From Burkholderiaceae bacterium (GTDB lineage: Bacteria; Pseudomonadota; Gammaproteobacteria; Burkholderiales; Burkholderiaceae_C), in contig JAISNB010000180.1 in the NCBI GenBank assembly GCA_031276435.1, forward strand, positions 1-27,510: a DNA stretch of 27,510 bases. The letters run 5' to 3'. Numbering within the stretch: position 1 is the first letter of the stretch; each line of letters starts with the position of its first letter. The translations under genes were made by a program, and so were the position numbers. The notes beneath the pieces are model-generated. The model was not told where the DNA came from and ran no database searches. It was given only the letters and a program-made list of their open reading frames with translations. This document shows positions 1 to 8,378 of this stretch, piece by piece.

Positions 1-943
1 GATCCCACAGAAACGAGTAGATCAGCGCGAACAGGGTTTCGCTGACGATCAGTTGTCCGCACAGGCTGGCCGACAGGCGCTGGCTGGCCATGTTCCAGAG
101 TACGGTGGCAAGCCAGCTCGATCCCACGCCCACGGCAACGCCTGTGAGCATGAATTGCGCAAAGCCGGGGTGCGCTGTCATGACGCGCCATGGCGTGCCG
201 CCCAGCCACCACAGCAGCAGGCCGCCCGCGCCCGTGGCAATGCCCAGGCCATTGGTCCATTGCGCCGCGCTCAGTTGCGGCTGGCTGCGCAGCCATTTGG
301 CGTTGAGCAGGGCAAACGCCGTCCACGATACCAAAGCCAGCAGCGCCAAAGCGATGCCGCGCCAATAGGCCTGTGTGGCTGATTCGCCCGCCGCGGCTGC
401 GGCAGCAGCGGTTGCCAATTCCGGATGCGCCAGCGCGGCGCGCACGCGCTCTAACGCACCCATGCCCATGACGAGCAGGCCCAGCGCGGTGAGCGCCAGA
501 CCGGGCAGCAAGTCTTTCCAGTGCAGGCCTTTGGGGCGGCCCAGCAACAGCAGCGCAATGGGGACGGTGCCCATGATGAGTGCGGGCATTTCGCTGCCCG
601 CGTTGCGGATGCTCAGGGCGGAGAGCCAGTAGTAGCCGGTAAAGCCGATCACGCTCAGGCCGATGGCCGCTAGCAACTGCTGGCGCGTCAGCCACGCCCA
701 TTGGCGCAGCACGCGCGCTGGCTGCCGCGCCACATTCAGGCCCAGCGCCAGCGCGGCTGAAAAGCCAAAGAATATGAAGCGCCAGGCCGCCAGGTCCAGC
801 GCCGAGAAGCCTGGGGTCATGCGCGGCGCGACAAACACCAGTCCCCACAGCGCGCCCGCGCCCAGGCCAGCGGCGATTCCGATGCGCGTGTTCGCGCCCG
901 TGTTTGCGCCGATCGCGCCCTTTGCCTCAGCGCGCGCACTCAT
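1..943 (-). CDS. EamA/DMT-family inner-membrane transporter (3' end outside window)
   Basis: The minus strand is open from an ATG at 943 to the window edge, giving about 314 residues with no stop. The start reads MSARAEAKGAIG and is followed by a series of hydrophobic helices, for example GAGALWGLVFVAPRM, LIMGTVPIALLLLG and GIALALLALVSWTAFALL. The pattern of two helical repeats, with GALWG near the start and SETLFALIYSFLW near the visible end, is typical of EamA drug/metabolite permeases; the substrate cannot be told from sequence. An alanine-rich loop at about residues 175-190 separates the two halves. It is divergent from the ETF-QO gene across roughly 220 bp. The ribosome-binding site is weak, so the exact start is uncertain. 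The C-terminal last helix or helices are missing because the window ends. Confidence 0.8.
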   Translation of the reverse strand, partial: MSARAEAKGAIGANTGANTRIGIAAGLGAGALWGLVFVAPRMTPGFSALDLAAWRFIFFGFSAALALGLNVARQPARVLRQWAWLTRQQLLAAIGLSVIGFTGYYWLSALSIRNAGSEMPALIMGTVPIALLLLGRPKGLHWKDLLPGLALTALGLLVMGMGALERVRAALAHPELATAAAAAAAGESATQAYWRGIALALLALVSWTAFALLNAKWLRSQPQLSAAQWTNGLGIATGAGGLLLWWLGGTPWRVMTAHPGFAQFMLTGVAVGVGSSWLATVLWNMASQRLSASLCGQLIVSETLFALIYSFLWD

Positions 944-1166
944 GCGTTTGCGCCCGCTCGCGCCTTGCCAGCAACGGGCGCCGCGCCGCCCGCCCGGCTC
1001 ACGCGGGCCGATGAAAAGCCGATTTGATCGCCCACACCATTTCTCCAGAAAAACATGCCTGACGCCTGCCGCGGCACACTAAAATCCTGACAGCGCCTTG
1101 TTCATTTTCAATCGATGGGCGCGCGCGCCATTTTCACATTCATAAGAGATGGAGACTGAAACGACC

Positions 1167-2867
1167 ATGACCCCCGAAGAAATCCTGAGCACCCACGGCC
1201 CGCGCGAGGCCATGGAATACGACGTGGTCATTGTGGGCGCTGGCCCCGCGGGCCTGTCGACTGCCATCCACATCAAGCAACTGGCCGCCAGCAAGGGGCA
1301 GGACATCTCGGTGGTGGTGCTTGAAAAAGGCTCCGAGCCTGGCGCACACATACTGTCGGGCGCCATCATGGATCCCAAGGCGCTGACCGAGCTTTTCCCC
1401 GACTGGAAGGAAAAGGGCGCGCCGCTGAACCAGCCCGTGACCGAGGACGCCTTTCTGATGCTCAGCGCGCAAGGCGGCTTTCAGGTGCCCAACATCGTCA
1501 TGCCCGCATGTTTGCACAACACGGGCTATTACGTCATCAGCCTGGGCAATGTGGTGCGCTGGCTGGCCCAGCAGGCCGAGGCGCTGGGCGTTGAAATCTT
1601 TCCGGGTTTTGCCGCCGCCGAGGTGCTTTACAACGACGACGGCAGCGTCAAGGGCGTGGCCACCGGCAACATGGGCATCGGCAAGAATGGCGAGCCGGGC
1701 GCCAACTTCCAGCTTGGCATGGAACTGCACGCCAAATACACCGTGTTTGCCGAAGGCGCGCGCGGCAGCCTGGGCCGCCAGATCACCGCGCGCTACCAGC
1801 TCGACGCGGGCAAAGACCCGCAAAGCTACGGCATCGGCATCAAGGAGCTGTGGGAGATCGACCCCAGCCGCCACCGCCCCGGCCTGACGCTGCACTCGGC
1901 CAGTTGGCCGCTGGCGCGCAACACTTATGGCGGCGCTTTCATGTACCACGCCGAGGACAACAAAATGTTCTGCGGCTTTGTGGTCGGCCTCAATTACGCC
2001 AATCCGTACCTCAGCCCGTTCGAGGAATTCCAGCGCTGGAAAACCCATCCGCACATTCGCAAATTCTTCACCGACGATCAGGGCCAGGTCAACGCCAGGC
2101 GGCTGTCCTACGGGGCGCGCGCCATCTCTGCGGGCGGGTTGTTGACTTTGCCCAAGACCGTTTTCCCGGGCGGCGTGCTGGTGGGCTGCGAGGCGGGCTT
2201 TCTCAACGTCAGCCGCGTCAAGGGCAGCCACTCGGCCATCAAGTCGGGCATGCTGGCCGCGCAAGCCATTTTTGACGCGCTGGCCGCGGGCCGCCAGCAC
2301 GACGAGTTGTCGGCCTTCCCCGAGGCGTTCCGCAACTCCTGGCTTTACACCGAACTGCACCGCGACCGCAATTACAAGAACTGGTTCAAGAAGGGGCTGG
2401 CCATGGGCACGCTGATGACCGGCGTCGAGCAAAAACTGCTGGCGGGCAACATTCCGTGGACCATTCACCGCAAGGACCCCGACTACGTGCAACTGCAAAA
2501 GGCCAGCGCGCACCAGCCCATTGAGTACCCCAAGCCCGATGGCAAGCTCACCTTCGATCGCCTCTCCAGCGTGTTCATCAGCAACACCAACCACGAGGAA
2601 AACCAGCCCGCGCACCTGACGCTCAAGGACCCCGCCGTGCCCATCCGCGTCAACCTGGCCGAATACGCCGGCCCCGAGCAGCGTTACTGCCCGGCGGGCG
2701 TGTACGAGTTCGTGCCCGATGAAGCCGCGGGCGGCAGCGCGCAGCGCCTGCAAATCAACGCCCAGAACTGCCTGCACTGCAAAACCTGCGACATCAAGGA
2801 CCCCACGCAAAACATTGTCTGGGTCACACCCGAAGGCGGCGGCGGCCCCAACTATTCCGGCATGTGA
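1167..2867 (+). CDS. Electron transfer flavoprotein-ubiquinone oxidoreductase (ETF-QO)
   Basis: This enzyme moves electrons from reduced ETF (fatty and amino acid oxidation) to ubiquinone at the inner membrane. The product is about 566 residues, the usual family length. An N-terminal FAD-binding motif VIVGAGPAGLS lies near residues 21-31, followed by EPGAHILSGAI, typical of ETF-QO. The C-terminal ferredoxin-like domain carries the 4Fe-4S cysteines near residues 508 (RYCPAG), 535, 538 and 541 (NCLHCKTCD). I prefer the ATG at 1167 because GGAG lies 12 nt upstream at 1151-1154. An in-frame ATG at 1149 would add six residues but has no proper Shine-Dalgarno. The gene appears to be monocistronic, since the glycine operon downstream has its own leader. 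Related FixC proteins are shorter and lack this exact C-terminus. Confidence 0.95.
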   Translation: MTPEEILSTHGPREAMEYDVVIVGAGPAGLSTAIHIKQLAASKGQDISVVVLEKGSEPGAHILSGAIMDPKALTELFPDWKEKGAPLNQPVTEDAFLMLSAQGGFQVPNIVMPACLHNTGYYVISLGNVVRWLAQQAEALGVEIFPGFAAAEVLYNDDGSVKGVATGNMGIGKNGEPGANFQLGMELHAKYTVFAEGARGSLGRQITARYQLDAGKDPQSYGIGIKELWEIDPSRHRPGLTLHSASWPLARNTYGGAFMYHAEDNKMFCGFVVGLNYANPYLSPFEEFQRWKTHPHIRKFFTDDQGQVNARRLSYGARAISAGGLLTLPKTVFPGGVLVGCEAGFLNVSRVKGSHSAIKSGMLAAQAIFDALAAGRQHDELSAFPEAFRNSWLYTELHRDRNYKNWFKKGLAMGTLMTGVEQKLLAGNIPWTIHRKDPDYVQLQKASAHQPIEYPKPDGKLTFDRLSSVFISNTNHEENQPAHLTLKDPAVPIRVNLAEYAGPEQRYCPAGVYEFVPDEAAGGSAQRLQINAQNCLHCKTCDIKDPTQNIVWVTPEGGGGPNYSGM

Positions 2868-2880
2868 TGCCGTGATCGCC

Positions 2881-2906
2881 CGCGCGCGCCTTCAAGCACG
2901 CGCGCG
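2881..2906 (+). terminator. GC hairpin after the ETF-QO gene, possible weak terminator
   Basis: An 8-bp perfect inverted repeat of CGCGCGCG (2881-2888 and 2899-2906) with a 10-nt loop lies 13 bp after the stop codon. There is no T-run behind it (CAAACAAGG follows), so it is not a canonical intrinsic terminator. It may protect the 3' end or assist Rho termination. Confidence 0.25.
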
Positions 2907-2952
2907 CAAACAAGGCGCGAAAAACAGGGCGCGGCGTGGCACGCCTGCTCTC

Positions 2953-2962
2953 GTGGCACAAT
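2953..2962 (+). promoter_or_regulatory. Candidate extended -10 promoter for the glycine riboswitch/gcv operon
   Basis: GTGGCACAAT places CACAAT with an upstream TGn element about 7-10 bp before the first riboswitch nucleotides. The identical 10-mer precedes the OmpA-like gene at 22067-22076. No convincing -35 is visible, so this is an inference from position and recurrence. Confidence 0.4.
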
Positions 2963-2973
2963 CCGTGCCTCGT

Positions 2974-3201
2974 CAGAAGAGTGCACTGCGCCGCAGGGCC
3001 GCCGAAGGCGCAGGAGGCCCGTTGTGGCCCTGAACGCTCAGGCAAAAGGACTGACACCGCCTGCCACGCGCGCCCTTTGTGCCGACCGGCAGGCGTTCCC
3101 GGCTGGAGAGAGGCTGGCGTTTGACGACAGACGCGCCAGCCCACCGAAGGAGCAAGCGCGCATCGGCGCGCGAATCTCTCAGGTAAAGCGGACAGCAGGG
3201 C
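2974..3201 (+). ncRNA. Tandem glycine riboswitch (two gcvT-type aptamers)
   Basis: Two successive glycine aptamers are visible. The first (about 2974-3054) has GCCGAAGGCGCA in the core and ends with GCTCAGGCAAAAGGACTGACA. The second (about 3100-3201) has GGAGAGAGGC, the signature CACCGAAGGAGCAA, then CTCTCAGGTAAAGCGGACAG. These are the conserved core strings of the glycine riboswitch family (Rfam class 'Glycine'). The element lies directly upstream of gcvT, its usual place, and typically switches glycine-cleavage genes on when glycine is plentiful. The P3 arm of aptamer 2 is long, about 35 nt between the two core segments. Boundaries are estimated by eye to within about 5 nt. Confidence 0.95.
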
Positions 3202-3207
3202 CGAGTC

Positions 3208-3235
3208 GGCGTTGACTCCCACGGGAGCCAGCGCC
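3208..3235 (+). promoter_or_regulatory. Candidate expression-platform hairpin between riboswitch and gcvT
   Basis: Just after aptamer 2, bases 3208-3235 fold into a hairpin of about 11 bp with one mismatch and a CACG loop. Its left arm overlaps a competing pair, GAGTC (3203-3207) with GACTC (3214-3218). Its CTCC (3216-3219) could alternatively pair with the gcvT Shine-Dalgarno GGAG (3257-3260). These mutually exclusive pairings suggest translational control; a T-run at 3250-3254 is far for a classical terminator. This is inferred from base pairing only. Confidence 0.4.
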
Positions 3236-3268
3236 CATTTGCCCATTGCTTTTTCCGGAGATTTCCGC

Positions 3269-4399
3269 TTGGCCGCCAAAGAAGAACCACTGCTCAAAAC
3301 CCCGCTGCACGCGCTGCACCTTGAACTGGGCGCCCGCATGGTGCCCTTTGCGGGTTATTCCATGCCCGTGCAATACCCCGGCGGACTGCTGCAAGAGCAC
3401 CGGCACACGCGCGCGGCGGCTGGTTTGTTCGACGTATCGCACATGGGCCAGGTGCGGCTCGAAGGGCCGGATGCCGCTGCCGCGCTGGAGACGCTGATTC
3501 CCATGGATGTGCTGGGCCTGGGCCTGAACAAACAACGCTACGGCCTGCTGCTGGGTGCCGAAGGCGGCATCATCGACGACCTGATGTTCGTCAACCGCGG
3601 CGACCACCTGTTTCTGGTGGTCAACGGCGCTTGCAAGGCCGCTGACCTGGCCCACCTGCAAGCTGGCATCGGCCAGCGTTGCAAAGTTGTCGCGCAACCC
3701 GCGCAAGCCTTGCTGGCGCTGCAAGGCCCGCAGGCCGCGCGGGCGCTGGAGCGGCTGGTGCCTGGCGTCGGGGCGCTGGTGTTTATGACGGGCGCTGCTT
3801 TCACCTGGCAAGGGGCCGATCTGTTCATCACCCGCAGCGGCTACACGGGCGAGGACGGCTTTGAAATCTCGGTGCCCGAGGCGCATGCCCCAGCCCTGGC
3901 CCGCGCCCTGCTCGCGCAGCCGCAGGTCAAGCCCGTTGGCCTGGGCGCGCGCAATTCTCTGCGGCTGGAAGCCGGCTTGTGCCTGTACGGCAATGACATC
4001 GACGCTGCCACCACGCCGGTGGAAGCGGCCCTGGACTGGGCCATCCAGAAAGTGCGCCGCACCGGCGGCGCGCGCGCGGGCGGCTTTCCGGGCGCGGCGC
4101 GCGTGCTGGCGCAGCTCGATGGCGCGCAACCCGTGCGCCGCAGGCGCGTCGGCCTGGTGGCCATCGACCGCGTGCCCGTGCGCGAGCCAGCGCCGCTGGA
4201 AAACCGGGACGGGCAACGCATCGGGCAAGTCACCAGCGGCCTGCTCAGCCCCAGCCTGGACAAGCCCATCGCCATGGCCTGCGTGCAGCCCGGCTACGAC
4301 ACGCCCGAAGCCGCCATCTTCGCCATGGTGCGCGGCAAACCCGTGCCCATGCAAGTGGTGCCCATGCCGTTTTGGCCCACCCGTTACCACCGTGGCTGA
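3269..4399 (+). CDS. gcvT: Glycine cleavage system T protein (aminomethyltransferase)
   Basis: GcvT takes the aminomethyl group from lipoylated GcvH and, with tetrahydrofolate, makes 5,10-methylene-THF and ammonia. The mature N-terminus reads AAKEEPLLKTPLHALH followed by GARMVPFAGYSMPVQY, typical of the family, then DVSHMGQ and SRSGYTGEDGFEI-like signatures (seen as TRSGYTGEDGFEISVPE). The length is 376 residues, as expected. I chose the TTG at 3269 because GGAG at 3257-3260 lies 8 nt upstream and homology begins there. A longer reading from TTG 3212 would translate the riboswitch platform and is rejected. It is the first gene after the tandem glycine riboswitch and is followed by gcvH after 67 bp. 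Expression is likely glycine-induced. Confidence 0.95.
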   Translation: MAAKEEPLLKTPLHALHLELGARMVPFAGYSMPVQYPGGLLQEHRHTRAAAGLFDVSHMGQVRLEGPDAAAALETLIPMDVLGLGLNKQRYGLLLGAEGGIIDDLMFVNRGDHLFLVVNGACKAADLAHLQAGIGQRCKVVAQPAQALLALQGPQAARALERLVPGVGALVFMTGAAFTWQGADLFITRSGYTGEDGFEISVPEAHAPALARALLAQPQVKPVGLGARNSLRLEAGLCLYGNDIDAATTPVEAALDWAIQKVRRTGGARAGGFPGAARVLAQLDGAQPVRRRRVGLVAIDRVPVREPAPLENRDGQRIGQVTSGLLSPSLDKPIAMACVQPGYDTPEAAIFAMVRGKPVPMQVVPMPFWPTRYHRG

Positions 4400-4466
4400 A
4401 AGCGCCCGCGCGTGCCTTGAAAGCCTTTGCCCGCTTTTACCAACCGCTCATTTTTCAGGAGCAAGC

Positions 4467-4835
4467 ATGACCCGCAAATACACCGAAGACCACGAATGGA
4501 TTGAAACCGATGGCAGTGCCGCCACCGTAGGCATCACGCACCACGCGCAAGACGCGCTGGGCGACGTGGTGTTTGTCGATCTGCCCGAAGTGGGCAGAAC
4601 CTACGCGCAAAAAGACGCCGCTGGCGTGGTCGAATCCGTCAAGGCCGCCGCCGACGTGTACATGCCCGTCAGTGGCGAAGTCACCGAAGTCAACGAGGCC
4701 CTGCGCGCCGATCCCGGCCTGGCCAACAGCGACCCGCTTGGCGCTGGCTGGTTCTTCAAACTCAGGCTGACGCAGCCCGCCCAACTCGACGCGCTGATGG
4801 ACGAGGCCGCCTACGGCCAGTTCAGCCAGAACTGA
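4467..4835 (+). CDS. gcvH: Glycine cleavage system H protein (lipoyl carrier)
   Basis: The 122-residue protein shuttles the methylamine group between GcvP and GcvT on a lipoyl-lysine arm. It starts MTRKYTEDHEWIE, a family hallmark, and contains ESVKAAADVYMPVSGEV, in which Lys59 is the lipoylation site. The C-terminus GWFFKLRL...YGQF is also typical. A clear Shine-Dalgarno, CAGGAGC, ends about 5 nt before the ATG. It is the second gene of the riboswitch-led operon. The 121-bp gap to gcvP is unusually structured (see the separate hairpin entry). Confidence 0.97.
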   Translation: MTRKYTEDHEWIETDGSAATVGITHHAQDALGDVVFVDLPEVGRTYAQKDAAGVVESVKAAADVYMPVSGEVTEVNEALRADPGLANSDPLGAGWFFKLRLTQPAQLDALMDEAAYGQFSQN

Positions 4836-4862
4836 TTTTTTCCCCGCGCCAGCATGCTGGCT

Positions 4863-4923
4863 GGCAGGCGGAGCGCGCGCGCTTTGCTCGCCGCGCATGC
4901 CGCCGCGCGGCCTGCCGCTTTTT
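4863..4923 (+). terminator. Hairpin and T-rich tract between gcvH and gcvP (possible partial terminator)
   Basis: GGCAGGC (4863-4869) pairs with GCCTGCC (4910-4916) and is followed at once by GCTTTTT, the layout of an intrinsic terminator with a long GC-rich loop that can pair further. Immediately upstream, CCAGCATGCTGG (4849-4860) is a perfect 12-bp palindrome. A pyrimidine tract with three T-runs follows up to 4939. It lies inside the operon, so it may lower gcvP relative to gcvTH or stabilise upstream mRNA. Confidence 0.45.
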
Positions 4924-4956
4924 CCTTTTTTCTTTTTTGCTGCCCCTGATTGCGCC

Positions 4957-7860
4957 ATGAACACCGTGCCCTTGTCTGAACTGGAAAACGCGGGCGAATT
5001 CGCCCCCCGCCACATTGGTTTGTCTCCCCGGGACGAGGCGCACATGCTGCGCGTGGTGAGCGCCGACTCGCGCCAGGCCCTGGCGCACGCCGTCGTCCCG
5101 GCCAGCATCGCGCGCACCCGGCCCATGCAACTGCCACCGGCCGTCAGCGAGGCCGCCGCGCTGGCCGAACTCAAGGCCATCGCCAGCCAGAACAATCTGT
5201 TCAAGAACTTCATCGGCCAGGGCTATTACGGCTGCCACACGCCGGGCGTGATTTTGCGCAACGTTCTGGAAAACCCCGCCTGGTACACCGCCTACACGCC
5301 GTATCAGGCCGAAATCAGCCAGGGTCGCCTGGAGGCGCTGCTCAACTTCCAGACCCTGATTGCCGACCTGACAGGCCTGGACATCGCCAACGCTTCCATG
5401 CTCGACGAGGCCACTTCCGCCGCCGAAGCCATGACGCTGGCCCGGCGCTCGGCCCCAAACACGAGCAACGTGTTCGTGGTCTCCGCGCACTGCCACCCGC
5501 AGACCATCGACGTCATCCGCACGCGCGCGCGTCCGCTGGGCATCGAGGTGCTGCTGGCCGACAGCGCCGACGCCTGGCAGGCCGCGCTGGAGGCCGACCA
5601 CTTTGCCGCGCTGGCGCAGTACCCGGCCAGCACCGGGCTGCTGCAAGACTGGAGCGACAGCGCGGCGCAAACGCACGCGCGCGGCGGCATCTTCATCGTC
5701 GCGGCGGATTTGCTCGCGCTCGCGCTGCTGAAGCCGCCCGGCGAGATGGGCGCCGACATTGCCGTGGGCAGCGCGCAGCGTTTTGGCACGCCCATGGGCG
5801 CTGGCGGCCCGCACGCTGGCTACATGGCCTGCCGCGACGCGCTCAAACGCGCCATGCCCGCTCGCCTGGTGGGCGTGAGCGTGGACGCGCATGGCCGCAG
5901 CGCCTGCCGGCTGGCGCTGCAAACGCGCGAGCAGCACATCCGGCGCGAGAAAGCCACCAGCAACATCTGCACCGCGCAAGTGCTGCCCGCCGTCGTCTCC
6001 AGCATGTACGCCGTCTACCACGGGCCGGACGGCCTGCGGCGCATTGCCGCTCGCGTGGCCGCTTACGCCGCCATTCTGGCCGCAGGGCTGAAGCAACTGG
6101 GCCACACGCTGCGCCACGACAGCGCGTTCGACACGCTGTGCATCGCAAGCGGCGCGGCCACTGCGCCATTGCTGGAGCGCGCGCGCGCGGCGGGCGTCAA
6201 CCTGCGCCAGATCGATGCCGAAGCGCTGGGCATCTCGCTGGACGAGACCACCACGCGCGAGGACATCGCGCTGCTGTGGAAAATCTTTGCCCGGCCAGGG
6301 CAGGCGCTGCCCGATGTGGATGCCCTCTCGCGCAGCGCGCCGCCGCTGATCGCACCCGCGCTGCGCCGCGCCAGCGGCTACCTCGCGCACCCGGTATTCA
6401 ACAGCCACCACAGCGAAACCGCCATGCTGCGTTACCTGCGCGGCCTCAGCGACAAAGACCTCGCGCTCGACCGCAGCATGATCGCGCTGGGCAGTTGCAC
6501 CATGAAGCTCAACGCCACCAGTGCGATGATCCCCTTCACTTGGCCGGAATTTGCCAACACGCACCCGTTCGCGCCCGCCGATCAACTGCACGGCTGGCGC
6601 CTGCTGGACGAACAACTGCGCGCCTGGCTGTGCCAGATCACCGGCTACGCGAGCGCCAGCCTGCAACCCAACGCTGGCTCGCAAGGCGAATATGCCGGAC
6701 TGCTGGCCATTCGCGGCTGGCACCAAAGCCGTGGTCAGGGCGAGCGCGACATTTGCCTGATTCCCGCCAGCGCGCACGGCACCAACCCGGCCAGCGCGCA
6801 CATGGCCGGTCTGCAAGTGGTCACGCTCCAGTGCGACGCGCAAGGCAACGTCGATTTGCACGACCTGAAAGCCAAATGCCAGCAGCACAGCGCCCGGCTG
6901 GCCGCCGCCATGTTCACCTACCCGAGCACGCATGGCGTCTTCGAGCCGGGCATCCAGACACTGTGCGAAATCGTGCGCGCGCACGGCGGGCGCGTCTACG
7001 TGGACGGCGCCAACATGAACGCGCTGGCCGGTCTGGCCGCGCCCGGCCAGTTTGGCGGCGATGTGAGCCACATCAACCTGCACAAAACCTTTGCCATCCC
7101 GCACGGCGGCGGCGGCCCCGGCGCAGGCCCTCTCTGCGTGGCCCAGGACCTGGCGCCCTTTTTGCCCGGCAACCCCGGGCAGATTGACGCCAGTGGCCGC
7201 CCCGTTGCCGCAAGCGCCGTCGGCCCGGTCAGCGCCGCGCCACTGGGCAACGCGTCGGTACTGCCCATCAGCTGGATGTACATCCGCATGATGGGCGCCG
7301 CTGGCCTTGCCCGCGCCAGCGAAGCGGCCATCCTCAGCGCCAACTACATCAGCCGCCGTCTGGCCGCGCACTACCCCACGCTGTACACATCGGCCCAGGG
7401 CCACGTGGCGCATGAATGCATCCTGGATCTGCGCGCGCTCAAGGACAGCAGCGGCGTCATGGCCGAAGACGTCGCCAAGCGCCTGATTGACTACGGCTTT
7501 CACGCGCCCACGCTGAGCTTTCCCGTCGCCAACACGCTGATGGTGGAGCCGACCGAAAGCGAACCACTGGCCGAGCTGGACCGCTTCATCGACGCCATGA
7601 TCGCCATCCGCGCCGAAATCGCCCGCATCGAAAGCGGCGCATGGCCCCGGCATGACAACCCGCTCAAAAACGCGCCGCACACGGCGCAAAGCCTGCTCGC
7701 CATCGACTGGCCGCACCCCTACCCGCGCGAAGTGGCCGCTGCCCTGCGCGCGCCCGGCAGCGCCATGCTGAAGTACTGGCCGCCCGTGGGCCGCGTGGAC
7801 AACGTCTATGGCGACCGCAACCTGCTTTGCCGTTGCGCGCCCGCCAGCGCTGCCCCATGA
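4957..7860 (+). CDS. gcvP: Glycine dehydrogenase (decarboxylating), P protein
   Basis: GcvP is the PLP enzyme that decarboxylates glycine and loads the methylamine onto GcvH. The 967-residue chain is the single-polypeptide (fused alpha-beta) type found in proteobacteria. It shows FAPRHIG near the N-terminus, FIGQGYYGCHTPGVI, LLDEATSAAEAM-like MLDEATSAAEAM, GSCTMKLNATSAM at the start of the second half, and the PLP-lysine segment HINLHKTFAIPHGGGGPG with Lys near residue 710. The ATG at 4957 is chosen by homology (MNTVPLSELENAGEFAPRH). An in-frame ATG at 4897 would add an implausible PLFPFFFF leader encoded by the intergenic pyrimidine tract. There is no strong Shine-Dalgarno. Its stop overlaps the GNAT gene start as ATGA. 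Confidence 0.97.
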   Translation: MNTVPLSELENAGEFAPRHIGLSPRDEAHMLRVVSADSRQALAHAVVPASIARTRPMQLPPAVSEAAALAELKAIASQNNLFKNFIGQGYYGCHTPGVILRNVLENPAWYTAYTPYQAEISQGRLEALLNFQTLIADLTGLDIANASMLDEATSAAEAMTLARRSAPNTSNVFVVSAHCHPQTIDVIRTRARPLGIEVLLADSADAWQAALEADHFAALAQYPASTGLLQDWSDSAAQTHARGGIFIVAADLLALALLKPPGEMGADIAVGSAQRFGTPMGAGGPHAGYMACRDALKRAMPARLVGVSVDAHGRSACRLALQTREQHIRREKATSNICTAQVLPAVVSSMYAVYHGPDGLRRIAARVAAYAAILAAGLKQLGHTLRHDSAFDTLCIASGAATAPLLERARAAGVNLRQIDAEALGISLDETTTREDIALLWKIFARPGQALPDVDALSRSAPPLIAPALRRASGYLAHPVFNSHHSETAMLRYLRGLSDKDLALDRSMIALGSCTMKLNATSAMIPFTWPEFANTHPFAPADQLHGWRLLDEQLRAWLCQITGYASASLQPNAGSQGEYAGLLAIRGWHQSRGQGERDICLIPASAHGTNPASAHMAGLQVVTLQCDAQGNVDLHDLKAKCQQHSARLAAAMFTYPSTHGVFEPGIQTLCEIVRAHGGRVYVDGANMNALAGLAAPGQFGGDVSHINLHKTFAIPHGGGGPGAGPLCVAQDLAPFLPGNPGQIDASGRPVAASAVGPVSAAPLGNASVLPISWMYIRMMGAAGLARASEAAILSANYISRRLAAHYPTLYTSAQGHVAHECILDLRALKDSSGVMAEDVAKRLIDYGFHAPTLSFPVANTLMVEPTESEPLAELDRFIDAMIAIRAEIARIESGAWPRHDNPLKNAPHTAQSLLAIDWPHPYPREVAAALRAPGSAMLKYWPPVGRVDNVYGDRNLLCRCAPASAAP

Positions 7861-8378
7861 ACGCGAGCGCCGCCAACCCCGCCGCCGCTGGCAGCAGCAG
7901 CCTGCGCGTGCGCCGCGTTGACTTTGGCAACGCGCGCGATCGCGCCGCCGTGCTCGCGCTGCTCGATGGCTACGCGCGAGACCCCATGGGCGGCCAGCAG
8001 GCCCTGGCCGCCGACGCGCAAGCGCGCCTGTGCGACGACCTGGCGCGCTGGCCCACAGCGGTGAGCTTTCTGGCCTGGATGGGCGACGAAGCCGTGGGCC
8101 TGTGCAACTGCTTTCTGGGCTACTCCACCTTCCAGGCGCGGCCTCTTTTGAACATCCACGACATCGCCGTCACGCCCGCCTGGCGGCGGCAAGGCGTGGC
8201 CCAGGCGCTGCTGGCCGCCGCGCAACACCACGCCCGGCAGCAAGGCTGCTGCAAAATCACGCTGGAAGTGCTCTCCAACAACCTGCCCGCGCAACGCAGC
8301 TACCGGCGCTTTGGCTTTGCGCCCTATGTGCTCGACCCCGCGCAGGGCCAGGCCACCCTGATGCAAAAATGGCTGTGA
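7857..8378 (+). CDS. GNAT-family N-acetyltransferase
   Basis: A 173-residue protein with the GNAT acetyl-CoA fold. The beta4-alpha3 signature is seen as LLNIHDIAVTPAWRRQGVAQALLAAA, where RRQGVA is the pyrophosphate-binding Q/R-x-x-G-x-A motif. The next segment, ITLEVLSNNLPAQRSYRRFGFA, is the usual motif B with the conserved Asn, Tyr and GF. The acceptor substrate cannot be predicted. The ATG at 7857 overlaps the gcvP stop by 4 nt (ATGA), indicating translational coupling, so it is probably co-expressed with glycine cleavage. An in-frame upstream ATG at 7827 lies inside gcvP and is less likely. The gene ends 166 bp before the convergent acyltransferase. Confidence 0.88.
   Translation: MNASAANPAAAGSSSLRVRRVDFGNARDRAAVLALLDGYARDPMGGQQALAADAQARLCDDLARWPTAVSFLAWMGDEAVGLCNCFLGYSTFQARPLLNIHDIAVTPAWRRQGVAQALLAAAQHHARQQGCCKITLEVLSNNLPAQRSYRRFGFAPYVLDPAQGQATLMQKWL

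Noticed and set aside
1057..1085. Promoter for the ETF-QO gene with TAAAAT at 1080-1085
   Set aside because: The -10 is good, but no -35 lies at an acceptable spacing (CTGACG is only 15 bp away); support is too thin to list.
1140..2810. Long 556-codon frame on the minus strand opposite the ETF-QO gene
   Set aside because: It is an antisense shadow in GC-rich DNA; the plus strand encodes a full-length ETF-QO with conserved FAD and 4Fe-4S motifs.
3212..3268. Longer gcvT reading from TTG 3212
   Set aside because: It would translate the riboswitch platform; GGAG at 3257-3260 and family homology fix the start at TTG 3269.
4822..7716. 964-codon frame on the minus strand opposite gcvP
   Set aside because: Low-complexity Ala/Gly/Arg/His/Val composition without any domain; gcvP on the plus strand accounts for the region.
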